Counted from the stretch's first letter, positions 1 to 6,816 are shown. The stretch: 12,706 nt of DNA from Alphaproteobacteria bacterium (GCA_017513365.1 JAFXFY010000090.1:1-12706); one strand, 5' to 3'. Numbers and translations are program-made. Notes: generated by a model not told the origin, from the sequence alone.

Positions 1-66
1 GAGGTGCGGTGCGTGATGAACAATATTTTGTCCGGCGGATTAAATCCGGTCAGACCCTCTCTGTAA
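1..66 (+). CDS. 3' end of a second mipZ-like gene (partial, cut by window start)
   Basis: The frame is open from base 1 to a TAA at 64-66. It encodes 21 residues including MNNILSGGLNPVRPS, which match the C-terminus of the MipZ gene on the opposite strand at 19 of 21 positions. The two copies differ at bases 6, 9, 13, 24 and 61 of this copy: three changes are silent and two are conservative (Val/Leu and Leu/Met). Because the differences are partly silent and not random, I infer a genuine paralogue or a recently duplicated gene end, convergent with mipZ, rather than a mirrored assembly error. Only the tail is visible, so it could equally be a full second MipZ or a short pseudogene fragment. 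Its expected function, if intact, would be a MipZ-type ATPase. Confidence 0.6.
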   Translation, partial: EVRCVMNNILSGGLNPVRPSL

Positions 67-79
67 ATTAACATCCCAC

Positions 80-125
80 CGCCGTTAAAAGCCCCCTGAC
101 CTATTTAAGGGGGATTTTAACGGCG
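80..125. terminator. Bidirectional terminator between the two mipZ-type genes
   Basis: An 18-bp stem with one mismatch (91 against 114) pairs 80-97 with 108-125 around a 10-nt loop. The inner GC-rich part, CCCCCT (92-97) with AGGGGG (108-113), is followed on each strand by a run of four T (ATTTTAA on +, CTTTTAA on -). The symmetry lets it serve both convergent genes. Confidence 0.85.
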
Positions 126-138
126 TTTGGATTTTAAT

Positions 139-936
139 TTACATAGAGGGTCTGACCGGATTTAATCCGCCGGACAAAATGTTGTTCATCAAGCAACGTA
201 CCTCTTGACGGGCGGCGAGTGATGAAATGGACATCGGCATATTTAATCCGTTTTCTTTACAATCCAACATTGTTAACCCCTTTAAGAATAATTCACGGTA
301 CACAACACGTTCGGAAAAACCATTGGAAATTGTAAAGTGAATACGGCGCGAGAGTGCCTGTACCAAAGCATCTACAGCCTTAGAGTTTTTGCTGTTAGCA
401 TAAAGCATACGGTTACGAACCACAACCCAATTCAGTGGCGGTTTTTTAGCCAGCATCCGTTGTTGGCGAGAAGACCATACCGTTTGAGCAAAGTGGCTGG
501 GGCCTTTAATTTTCATGGTTTCGCCATCCACCAAAGCCAATACATCCAAATCCACCAAAGAATCGTTAATCGGCGTCACCAAGGCATCGGCCATTTCCAT
601 AGCCTCAGCCGTTAAAGCACTGTGAGCCCCCGGTGTGTCAATGACAATGGCATCTACCTGGTGGATGATTTTTTCAATTTGTCCCTTTAATGTATAAATA
701 CGGGCGATATCTTCTGTCCAACTGGTGTGTTCCGGAATGGGTAAAGGAACACCATTTTCTGTAATAAACGTTTGACGATTTTCAATATATCGTGTTAATG
801 ACCCTTGTCTGGCATCTAAATCAAAACTAGCCACTTTTTTACCTGCACGCATTAAAGATACAATCATATGCATTGCAAGCGTTGATTTACCAGTCCCGCC
901 TTTTTCGTTGGCGAAAACAATAATTTTTGCACTCAT
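139..936 (-). CDS. mipZ: MipZ, division-plane positioning ATPase (ParA/MinD family)
   Basis: MipZ is a P-loop ATPase that forms gradients from ParB-bound chromosome origins and blocks FtsZ assembly away from midcell in alphaproteobacteria. The 265-aa protein has the deviant Walker A NEKGGTGKST (residues 10-19, Lys12 and Lys17), the DLDARQ segment (39-44), and Walker B/switch DTPG (100-103). It also has family-typical stretches such as TPINDSLVD, VVVRNRM, VYRELFLKGLTMLD and LAARQEVR. From memory these align along the whole length with Caulobacter MipZ. The frame stays open 20 codons upstream, but those codons overlap the -35 and -10 boxes of a consensus promoter, so I place the start at the ATG 934-936 (alternative ATG 946-948, preceding the GGGGA that may act as a weak ribosome site). 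It diverges from htpG and converges on a paralogous gene end at 1-66. No parA or parB lies in the window. Confidence 0.9.
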   Translation of the reverse strand: MSAKIIVFANEKGGTGKSTLAMHMIVSLMRAGKKVASFDLDARQGSLTRYIENRQTFITENGVPLPIPEHTSWTEDIARIYTLKGQIEKIIHQVDAIVIDTPGAHSALTAEAMEMADALVTPINDSLVDLDVLALVDGETMKIKGPSHFAQTVWSSRQQRMLAKKPPLNWVVVRNRMLYANSKNSKAVDALVQALSRRIHFTISNGFSERVVYRELFLKGLTMLDCKENGLNMPMSISSLAARQEVRCLMNNILSGGLNPVRPSM

Positions 937-967
937 ATTATTCCCCATATTATTTTGCGAATGCGTC

Positions 968-996
968 ATTATATACTTTTTTTTACCTTTTGTCAA
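968..996 (-). promoter_or_regulatory. mipZ promoter, perfect sigma-70 consensus
   Basis: On the - strand TTGACA (996 to 991) is followed by a 17-nt spacer and TATAAT (973 to 968). The expected start of transcription is near 961, giving a 5' leader of about 25 nt before the ATG at 936. It rules out the in-frame ATG/TTG codons upstream of about 960 as translation starts. Confidence 0.8.
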
Positions 997-1055
997 GTCA
1001 TTTTTGATTGGGTGTAAAGGGGGGATTTTTTATCAAAAAAAAGATGTTTTTTTAC

Positions 1056-1087
1056 CCTTGCAAAATTAAAAAAACAAATTATATATT
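1056..1087 (+). promoter_or_regulatory. Probable htpG promoter
   Basis: TTGCAA (1058-1063), a 17-nt spacer and ATATAT (1081-1086; TATATT one base on) give a plausible -35/-10 pair, with transcription starting near 1093-1094. The -35 reads CCCTTG in context, which also resembles the CTTG core of heat-shock RpoH promoters. htpG is a heat-shock gene in other proteobacteria, but the match is too loose to assign a sigma factor. Confidence 0.45.
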
Positions 1088-1123
1088 TTGCATACATAGT
1101 GATGTTTTTTTATAGGAGCAAAT

Positions 1124-2989
1124 ATGACAAAAGAAACACAACCAACAACCATTTCATTCCAAGCTGAAGTCGCTAAAGTATTAGATATCGTTATCCATTC
1201 ACTTTATTCCAATAATGAAATTTTCTTGCGAGAACTGATTTCCAATGCCTCGGATGCATGTGATAAACTCAGATATGCATTACTCACTCATCCGGAACTG
1301 GCAAAAGAAACAGGTGCCTTTAAAATTATACTGGAACCGAATGCTAAAGAAAAAACACTGACCATTACCGACAACGGTATCGGTATGAATAAAGATGATT
1401 TAATTAATCATTTGGGAACAATTGCTAGATCGGGGTCTGCCGAATTTGTTAAATCTTTGACAGGGGATAAACAAAAAGATATGGCACTCATCGGTCAATT
1501 CGGTGTTGGTTTTTATTCGGCTTTTATGGTGGCCGATAAAGTCATTGTTCGTACGAAAAAAGCCGGCGATACAGAAGGATGGTTATGGGAATCTAATGGG
1601 GCAGGGACTTACACAATTTCTCCCGATGAAAAGGCAAAATCCGGTACAGCTATTACCCTTTATTTAAAAGAGGACGCAAAAGATTATTTAGAGCCCATTC
1701 GCTTGCGTCATTTGGTGCGTCAATACTCCGATCATATTTCTATTCCGATTGAGTTGAAAAATGGGGAATTGCAAGAAACAATTAACTCGTCCAGCGCTCT
1801 GTGGCAACGCAACAAAACCGATATTACACCACAACAATATAAAGATTTTTATCACAGTGTTTCTCATGCTTTTGATGAACCGTGGATGACATTGCATTAT
1901 AAAGCCGAAGGGGCCATTGATTATACAGCCTTAATGTTCTGTCCGACAAAACCGCCGTTTAATTTATTCCAACCCGACCGTAAATCCGGTTTGCAATTGT
2001 ATGTGAACCGTGTCTTTATTTCCGATGATGTGCCAGAATTAATGCCTCACTTTTTACGGTTTATGACCGGTGTGATAGATACGTCTGACTTACCACTGAA
2101 TGTCAGTCGTGAGATGTTGCAAAAAACGCCGGTGTTGGGCAAAATTCAACGAGGTATTGTTCGCCGGATTATTAATGAGCTGAAAAAACGAGCCGAAGAT
2201 ATAGCTGATTACAACAAATTTTGGGAAGCTTTTGGCATTGTGTTTAAAGAGGGATTATATGAACCATCCGATAACCGAGAAGACATTGCCGATTTGTGTC
2301 GTTTTTATTCCACAAACTCTGAAGAATTGACAACATTTGCCGATTACGTATCCAGAATGAAAGACGGGCAACAACATATTTATTATTTGACGGGTACGGA
2401 TTTGGCAACACTGCGCATTAATCCTCAGTTAGAAGGATTCGCCGCCCGAGATATTGAAGTCTTATTACTGACCGATCCGATTGATGAATTTTGGGTACAA
2501 ACCTATACAGAATATAAGGGTAAAAAAATCGTATCTGTGATGCATGCGGCCGAGGATTTAGATAAAATCAAACCGGTTCATAAAGAAACCGAAAAGGCCC
2601 TCAAAAAATCCGAAGCAGATAAATTAATTGCCAAAATGAAGGAAATTTTGGCGGGGTCTGTCAGCGATATTCGGACCACGGATAGATTAACAAAAAGCCC
2701 GATTGCCCTGATTACGCCGGCCGGTCAAATGAGTATGAATTTGGAACGCTTGATGCGTGCTCACGGGCAACAAATTAACTTTGCTAGCGAACGGGTGTTG
2801 GAAATTAATCCACGTCATCCACTTATTCATAAATTGGCCGATTTGGTGGATAATGCCGATATGGCCGAGCATTTAAATGACAGTATCTGGGTGTTATATG
2901 ACCAAACATTGGTGGCCGAAGGCGAATCCGTTAAAGACCCTGCTAAATTTGCCGAACGATTATCCAGATTATTAATGCGTGGGTTATAA
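1124..2989 (+). CDS. htpG: HtpG, Hsp90-family molecular chaperone
   Basis: HtpG is the bacterial Hsp90: an ATP-driven dimeric cytosolic chaperone that remodels late folding intermediates with the DnaK system. At 621 aa it matches the usual length (E. coli about 624). The N-terminal GHKL ATPase domain shows NEIFLRELISNASDACDKLR (31-50, catalytic Glu37, Asn41), DNGIGM (83-88), GTIARSGSAEF and GQFGVGFYSAF (from 124). The middle domain carries LNVSREMLQ with the conserved catalytic Arg329. As in other bacterial forms there is no charged linker and no C-terminal MEEVD. The start is fixed by AGGAG at 1114-1118, 5 nt before the ATG. It is a single-gene transcription unit that diverges from mipZ and ends at a strong terminator. 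Nothing is missing or unusual. Confidence 0.97.
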   Translation: MTKETQPTTISFQAEVAKVLDIVIHSLYSNNEIFLRELISNASDACDKLRYALLTHPELAKETGAFKIILEPNAKEKTLTITDNGIGMNKDDLINHLGTIARSGSAEFVKSLTGDKQKDMALIGQFGVGFYSAFMVADKVIVRTKKAGDTEGWLWESNGAGTYTISPDEKAKSGTAITLYLKEDAKDYLEPIRLRHLVRQYSDHISIPIELKNGELQETINSSSALWQRNKTDITPQQYKDFYHSVSHAFDEPWMTLHYKAEGAIDYTALMFCPTKPPFNLFQPDRKSGLQLYVNRVFISDDVPELMPHFLRFMTGVIDTSDLPLNVSREMLQKTPVLGKIQRGIVRRIINELKKRAEDIADYNKFWEAFGIVFKEGLYEPSDNREDIADLCRFYSTNSEELTTFADYVSRMKDGQQHIYYLTGTDLATLRINPQLEGFAARDIEVLLLTDPIDEFWVQTYTEYKGKKIVSVMHAAEDLDKIKPVHKETEKALKKSEADKLIAKMKEILAGSVSDIRTTDRLTKSPIALITPAGQMSMNLERLMRAHGQQINFASERVLEINPRHPLIHKLADLVDNADMAEHLNDSIWVLYDQTLVAEGESVKDPAKFAERLSRLLMRGL

Positions 2990-2999
2990 GTGAACTGAC

Positions 3000-3027
3000 A
3001 ATACCGCCTGTTTTGGCGGTATTTTTA
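3000..3027 (+). terminator. htpG terminator
   Basis: Stem ATACCGCC (3001-3008) pairs with GGCGGTAT (3015-3022) around a 6-nt loop and runs straight into five T residues (3022-3026). This is a typical intrinsic terminator, 11 bases past the htpG stop. Confidence 0.9.
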
Positions 3028-3051
3028 ATGATAGATGTAAAGTAAAATTTT

Positions 3052-3080
3052 TTGACACATAGATATTTTTCATATATAAT
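3052..3080 (+). promoter_or_regulatory. Perfect sigma-70 promoter for the 216-aa gene
   Basis: TTGACA (3052-3057), 17-nt spacer, TATAAT (3075-3080). Transcription should begin near 3087, about 30 nt before the ATG. Immediately upstream is the htpG terminator, so the gene is expressed independently. Confidence 0.8.
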
Positions 3081-3117
3081 TTGCCTATAGAAATCCATTT
3101 TTTTAAGGAGTTTTGCC

Positions 3118-3768
3118 ATGATGATATATAAATCACACGAAAAAGAACATATTTGGATAAAAAAAGAAGATTACGAGGGCCGTCCACATGCTTATGAAGC
3201 TGCGTGTATTAATGCCGAAATTGAAAACGAATGTTCCAGTGGAGAATGGTATGATTCTGAAACAGGACAACATTTGTTTACCGAAGTTTGTACATTCGTT
3301 CCGGATTCGGGATATTATGATAACGGGCAAGGGAGTTTTGTTTATGAATATACGGCTCATTTCCCATTAAAAGAGGGGCAAACGGCTGAGCAAGCCTTTA
3401 AAGAATTACGGGGGGATAGTTGTAAACAATGGCAGGCACAACAAGAAGCGGACAAACGGGCTGAGGCGATTCAAAAGTTGCCGGTTGATATTCAAGAACG
3501 TTTAAAAAGAGATTTAATTTATGTAAAACTGCGTGCTGAGGAAGAATTGCAATTGAAAATTAAACAAGTTCAAGAGGCAGCCATTGAAGAAGGACGGCAA
3601 CGCATTATTGCTAAAAAAGAGGCTATAAAAACAGCATATGAACAACGCAAAAATGATCCGGTATGGCAAACGATATGCCAAGCTGCCAGAACGTTCGTGG
3701 CATCTAATCAAAAAGAACAAGCCAAAATATTGGTGCAGGATTATTTATCAAAACAAAGAAGTAGATAA
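3118..3768 (+). CDS. Unrecognised 216-aa protein with a charged helical C-terminal half
   Basis: I do not recognise this family. Residues 1-95 are rich in aromatic and acidic residues, with patterns suggesting beta strands (GEWYDSETGQHLF, GYYDNGQGSFVYEYTAHF). Residues 100-175 are dominated by Glu, Lys, Gln and Arg and are probably a long helix or coiled coil. The C-terminal 40 residues look helical. There are five cysteines (30, 39, 58, 102, 187). No signal peptide or membrane segment is seen, so a cytosolic protein is likely. Coding status is well supported: a consensus promoter, AAGGAG at 3105-3110 with a 7-nt gap to the ATG, and codon use like its neighbours. A second ATG follows immediately at 3121. 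It stands alone between the htpG terminator and a convergent operon whose last stop is only 8 bases away. An accessory or lineage-specific gene is possible; function unknown. Confidence 0.8.
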   Translation: MMIYKSHEKEHIWIKKEDYEGRPHAYEAACINAEIENECSSGEWYDSETGQHLFTEVCTFVPDSGYYDNGQGSFVYEYTAHFPLKEGQTAEQAFKELRGDSCKQWQAQQEADKRAEAIQKLPVDIQERLKRDLIYVKLRAEEELQLKIKQVQEAAIEEGRQRIIAKKEAIKTAYEQRKNDPVWQTICQAARTFVASNQKEQAKILVQDYLSKQRSR

Positions 3769-3776
3769 AGCTTGCG

Positions 3777-4202
3777 TTATTTCAATCGGTCGCTGATAAT
3801 ATAATCGCCGACGGTAATATCTAATCGTTTAGCAGTACCGGCATTAACCTCTAAAACACCACCGACAGGATTATCAGATGGGAGTATTTTTAAACTCAGC
3901 GGTGTTGTATTTGCTATAATTTTAACAATTTTCCCATCTGTATCAAAAAACAGCATATCTAAAGGGATGTATGTATTTTTCATCCACATATATAGTTGTC
4001 GTTTTTCGGGAAGTAAAAATAGCATACCTTTGTCGGCATCTAACTGTTTTCGAAACATTAATCCGAGTTTTGATTTTTCCGGTGTATCGGCAATTTCTAC
4101 ATCAAAAGCGTGGGAGTGACTATCATTTTTTAACCATAGTGGTTCGGCCAATACAGAATGACACCATAACAGTCCCGTTAAAATAAGACAGAGTTTATTC
4201 AT
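3777..4202 (-). CDS. Secreted DUF192-family protein
   Basis: The 141-aa product starts with a signal peptide (MNKLCLILTGLLWCHSVLA, probable cleavage after Ala19), followed by a DUF192 domain (Pfam PF02643). Family signatures are visible: KLGLMFRKQLDADKGMLFLLP (46-65), MWMKNTYIPLDMLFFDTDGKIV (72-93) and GVLEVNAGTAKRLDITVGD near the end. The biochemical function of this family is not established; members are often exported single-domain proteins. I chose the ATG at 4200-4202 because it overlaps the upstream stop codon (ATGAATAA), indicating translational coupling, and because it gives the clean signal peptide. A TTG six codons upstream lies inside the preceding gene. It is the last gene of the murJ - bax-like - DUF192 unit. 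No hairpin terminator is visible in the 8-bp gap to the convergent gene. Confidence 0.88.
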   Translation of the reverse strand: MNKLCLILTGLLWCHSVLAEPLWLKNDSHSHAFDVEIADTPEKSKLGLMFRKQLDADKGMLFLLPEKRQLYMWMKNTYIPLDMLFFDTDGKIVKIIANTTPLSLKILPSDNPVGGVLEVNAGTAKRLDITVGDYIISDRLK

Positions 4203-5106
4203 ATAAAACAGCCCCATCAAAAATGGTCAGGTTTAATTTTTTAAACGCTTGTTTTATTTGTTGCTCATAGGCTGGATTATCTCGCATAAAGTTATCTGCT
4301 GTGCCGATGAGTTTTTCACCTAATGACCCACGTAAATTTTTATATGTTTGCCGGTGTTTCCACATATCAAAGTAAATCGGCAAAGTGTTCATTTCTAACA
4401 TAAATGAATGAACGGCCTGACCCAATGTATCAAATTGTTTTTCGGTATATTTGCCGTTAATCCATTCTTTTTGTCCGAAGGGAGCCTGTAACGATTCTTT
4501 GCCCCAATTTGTTTGGACACCGGCCATAGCAACCACTAAAGAGGGCGGAATAATATCCACACGTTTTAACAATTCGGCCAACTGTGTTTCGGGGATTTTT
4601 TCTTCCGTTACGCCGTACGTTTGTTTCAGAGTGTTAAAACGAGCCATTTCCTCCTCAGTCCATGGTGTTTTGGCATAATATTTTTGATTAAGAGATTCTA
4701 AAAATTTTCTGTCCTTTGTAATCATATTATTTTCATGTAAAATCAGGGACATCATAACCTTAATAAATAATTCGGCGTTTCCTTCGGTAGCAAAATCATC
4801 CGGAAAACGTTCTACGTAAATTTTGGGCATATAATATAAAAAGAGCCCCTCAAATGCTTCGGCTAATTTTTCCGTCGTTGTCAGTGTTTTGACATCTATA
4901 TCGGAATTCGGCAATAACCGACTGGTTTGCCAAAACTCATCTACCGACATAATATTTTGTTGTTTCTTTTTTTTCTGAACCGTAATGGGCTTTGATTTAA
5001 TAATAACTGGCTCGGGTGTTTTCATCCAATGATACGTACTGTACGTTCCGTATCCAATACCACCCAAAAGGAGTGTTCCTAAAATAACTGACCAACTTTT
5101 TTTCAT
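4195..5106 (-). CDS. Bax-like protein (GH73 glucosaminidase fold), catalytic Glu replaced by Gln
   Basis: The 303-aa protein has an N-terminal membrane anchor (about residues 6-22) and a short basic linker (41-50). The rest resembles E. coli Bax, in the glucosaminidase/GH73 family of peptidoglycan hydrolases that includes FlgJ. The diagnostic block is KRVDIIPPSLVVAMAGVQTNWG (181-202) followed by FGQ (210-212). In family members the block reads roughly VDIIPxSLVLAQAAxESGWG, whose Glu is the general acid. Here that position is Gln198 (codon CAA, bases 4513-4515), with Thr-Asn in place of Ser-Gly. Glu204, just after the WG, is the nearest alternative acid. It may therefore be an inactive wall-binding or regulatory homologue. 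A strong AAAGGAGG (5111-5118) precedes the ATG within the 18-bp gap after murJ, and its stop overlaps the DUF192 start. It likely faces the periplasm. Family assignment is from memory of motifs. Confidence 0.75.
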   Translation of the reverse strand: MKKSWSVILGTLLLGGIGYGTYSTYHWMKTPEPVIIKSKPITVQKKKKQQNIMSVDEFWQTSRLLPNSDIDVKTLTTTEKLAEAFEGLFLYYMPKIYVERFPDDFATEGNAELFIKVMMSLILHENNMITKDRKFLESLNQKYYAKTPWTEEEMARFNTLKQTYGVTEEKIPETQLAELLKRVDIIPPSLVVAMAGVQTNWGKESLQAPFGQKEWINGKYTEKQFDTLGQAVHSFMLEMNTLPIYFDMWKHRQTYKNLRGSLGEKLIGTADNFMRDNPAYEQQIKQAFKKLNLTIFDGAVLYE

Positions 5107-5124
5107 ATATCCTCCTTTACAAAA

Positions 5125-6705
5125 TTATCCACGGCGTAAAAATGATTTGATATCTTTAACCGTAATACCACCCGAACCGATTAATATACCAGCAAATGAA
5201 ACAACACCAATGCCAATAAGACCACCTAAATACAAAACGGATAATAGCCCGTGTTCGTGTTGCCAAGCTGGTGTATAGGTTGATAAACCAGCAAAACAAC
5301 TGTATAAGGCAACGGTCATCATACAACCGGCTAAAACAATGCGTTTAATACGGTACATGAAGAGTTTGTCCAAACTGAATTCTCCTTGTTTTTTTAATCG
5401 CCACATATATTGGAACGCATTGACCCAAACGGTAATTGAGGTGGCCAAAGCAATCCCGATGAATCCTAGCGGGCCCATTAAAGACAGAGCCAACACGGCA
5501 TTTAAAATCACACCGACAACGGCTATTTTGACCGGTGTTGTTGTATCGGAACGGGCATAGAAAAACGGAGATAATGCCTTGGTCATCATATAGGCCGGTA
5601 ATCCAAACGCAAATACGATTAATGCCTTTGACGTTTGTTCGGTATCGGTCATGGTAAAGGCACCTCGCTCAAACAGTACGGCAATAATCGGATGGGCCAA
5701 TAATACTAATCCAATCATGGAGGCCAATGACATAGCAATTGATATTTCCAATCCTCGGTTGAGTTGCGTATTAGCCTCTTGTTTTTCACCGGCTTTAATG
5801 TGTTTTGATAAGACTGGCAATAGAGCTGTCCCAATGGCAACCCCGATGATGCCGATGGGTAATTGGAATAAATGATGCGCATAATTCAGCCATGAAATCG
5901 CACCGGCCCCGACAAAGGAAACGAATAAGGTATCTAAAAATAAATTGATTTGATAAACGCCGGATCCCAGCACCCCCGGTGCCATTTTTTTGAGCAATAA
6001 TTTGACTCGTTTTGATAAATGAAATAAGGCTCGAAACGGACCGATTAATCCAAATAAAAGACCGGCTTTTTTGATATGATACAGCAAGAAAATCAGTTCG
6101 GCAAATCCGGCTAAACATACGCCGATAGCCAATGCATAAGCCGGTGCAAAATCGCTGTGGATAAACGGTGTAATAATAAACAACGCTCCAATCATCATTA
6201 AATTTAATAATGTCGGTGTGAAGGCCGCTGCCCAAAATTTTCCGACCGAATTTAAAACACCCGATAATAAGGATACCAAAGATACACATAATAAAAACGG
6301 AAAAGTAATCCGGCTTAAATGTGTTGTCAGTTCTAATTTACCGGCAATCTCTTCAAATCCGGGCGCCAACACAAACATAAAGGCCGGCATAAAAATTTCC
6401 ATAAAGACCGTAAATATCAACAGCACATAGAACAAAAAGCTGAAAGTTGCCCGGGCAAAGGTGAGGGCTCGTTTTTTTCCGCCACTGTGCAGTTCTCCGG
6501 CAAACAGCGGAACAAACGCCACGTTCAGTGTACCTTCTGCAAATAAAGAGCGAAACAAATTTGGGAACCTTAAGGCCACAAAAAAAGCATCCGCCATCAT
6601 GGAGGCACCTAAAAATCGGGCAATTAAAATATCTCGTACAAAACCGACCAGTCGGCTGACAAGTGTAAAGCCACCAACGGTGGTTATGGATTTTATTAAT
6701 GACAT
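5125..6705 (-). CDS. murJ: MurJ (MviN), lipid II flippase
   Basis: MurJ is an integral membrane MOP-superfamily protein that moves lipid II across the inner membrane for peptidoglycan synthesis. The 526-aa sequence has about 14 hydrophobic segments and the family N-terminus: Arg18, Arg24, Asp25, Asp39 and Arg52 align with the same numbers in E. coli MurJ (SRLVGFVRD, ADAFFVALRFPNLFRSLFAEG). The TM7-8 region ISWLNYAHHLFQLPIGIIGVAIGTALLP aligns with the family YADR...(E/Q)(F/L)P block, but His277-His278 occupy the Asp-Arg sites. The corresponding E. coli Arg270 is reported as important for function. The ATG at 6703-6705 is required to keep the conserved N-terminus, yet no Shine-Dalgarno precedes it and the predicted transcript begins at or next to it. 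It is the first gene of the operon with the bax-like and DUF192 genes. Confidence 0.95.
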   Translation of the reverse strand: MSLIKSITTVGGFTLVSRLVGFVRDILIARFLGASMMADAFFVALRFPNLFRSLFAEGTLNVAFVPLFAGELHSGGKKRALTFARATFSFLFYVLLIFTVFMEIFMPAFMFVLAPGFEEIAGKLELTTHLSRITFPFLLCVSLVSLLSGVLNSVGKFWAAAFTPTLLNLMMIGALFIITPFIHSDFAPAYALAIGVCLAGFAELIFLLYHIKKAGLLFGLIGPFRALFHLSKRVKLLLKKMAPGVLGSGVYQINLFLDTLFVSFVGAGAISWLNYAHHLFQLPIGIIGVAIGTALLPVLSKHIKAGEKQEANTQLNRGLEISIAMSLASMIGLVLLAHPIIAVLFERGAFTMTDTEQTSKALIVFAFGLPAYMMTKALSPFFYARSDTTTPVKIAVVGVILNAVLALSLMGPLGFIGIALATSITVWVNAFQYMWRLKKQGEFSLDKLFMYRIKRIVLAGCMMTVALYSCFAGLSTYTPAWQHEHGLLSVLYLGGLIGIGVVSFAGILIGSGGITVKDIKSFLRRG

Positions 6706-6711
6706 GATTAC

Positions 6712-6740
6712 ACTATATATGAAAACGCCCCTTTAGACAA
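6712..6740 (-). promoter_or_regulatory. murJ promoter, predicted leaderless transcript
   Basis: On the - strand TTGTCT (6740 to 6735), 17-nt spacer, TATAGT (6717 to 6712). Only six bases (6711-6706) separate the -10 box from the murJ ATG, so the expected +1 is at or next to the A of ATG. No Shine-Dalgarno is seen in that interval. Confidence 0.6.
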
Positions 6741-6775
6741 GTTAAAAAAATGGTTTCTTTTTGAAAAAAAATGTG

Positions 6776-6781
6776 TATAAT
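6776..6781 (+). promoter_or_regulatory. fabD -10 box (weak -35)
   Basis: A perfect TATAAT lies about 35 nt before the fabD start, in the divergent gap with murJ. At 17-nt spacing the -35 region is poor (about 6753-6758, GTTTCT), which may mean activator help or a lower-strength promoter. Confidence 0.5.
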
Positions 6782-6816
6782 GCCCCCGATAAAGATAATT
6801 AACAAAGGAGATAAAA

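Larger units (their letters stand above)
1..204. repeat. 204-bp imperfect palindrome (inverted repeat, arms 1-102 and 103-204)
   Basis: Base 1 pairs with base 204 and the pairing continues inward to a centre at 102/103 without any indel. Counting by eye, about 12 of 102 arm positions mismatch (6, 9, 13, 24, 61, 72, 77, 79, 91, 98, 100, 101). Bases 25-60 pair perfectly with 145-180. The outer part consists of the two convergent mipZ-type gene ends and the inner part is their shared terminator. The repeat may extend left of the window. A transcript reading through the terminator would carry its own complement and fold into a stem of about 100 bp. Confidence 0.9.
937..1123. other. Divergent mipZ/htpG intergenic region
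   Basis: This very A/T-rich gap carries the mipZ promoter on the left and the htpG promoter on the right. Between them lie a G-run (about 1018-1024) and an A8-GATG-T7 tract (about 1035-1053) that could form a weak A/T hairpin. I see no convincing operator; no CIRCE-like element was noticed. Confidence 0.5.

Noticed and set aside
1..204. Palindrome as an assembly or amplification fold-back artefact
   Set aside because: The arms differ at about 12 positions and, in the coding part, three of five changes are silent; a fold-back copy would be identical. Not fully excluded without reads.
937..996. N-terminal 20-residue extension of MipZ
   Set aside because: It overlaps the -35 and -10 boxes of a perfect promoter and has no ribosome site of its own.
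1033..1055. A8-GATG-T7 tract as a terminator or regulatory hairpin
   Set aside because: It has only A/T pairs and no converging gene to terminate; probably just promoter-region A/T richness.
3760..3790. Terminator between the 216-aa gene and the DUF192 gene
   Set aside because: Only a weak five-base A/T pairing is visible; I could not support a hairpin there.
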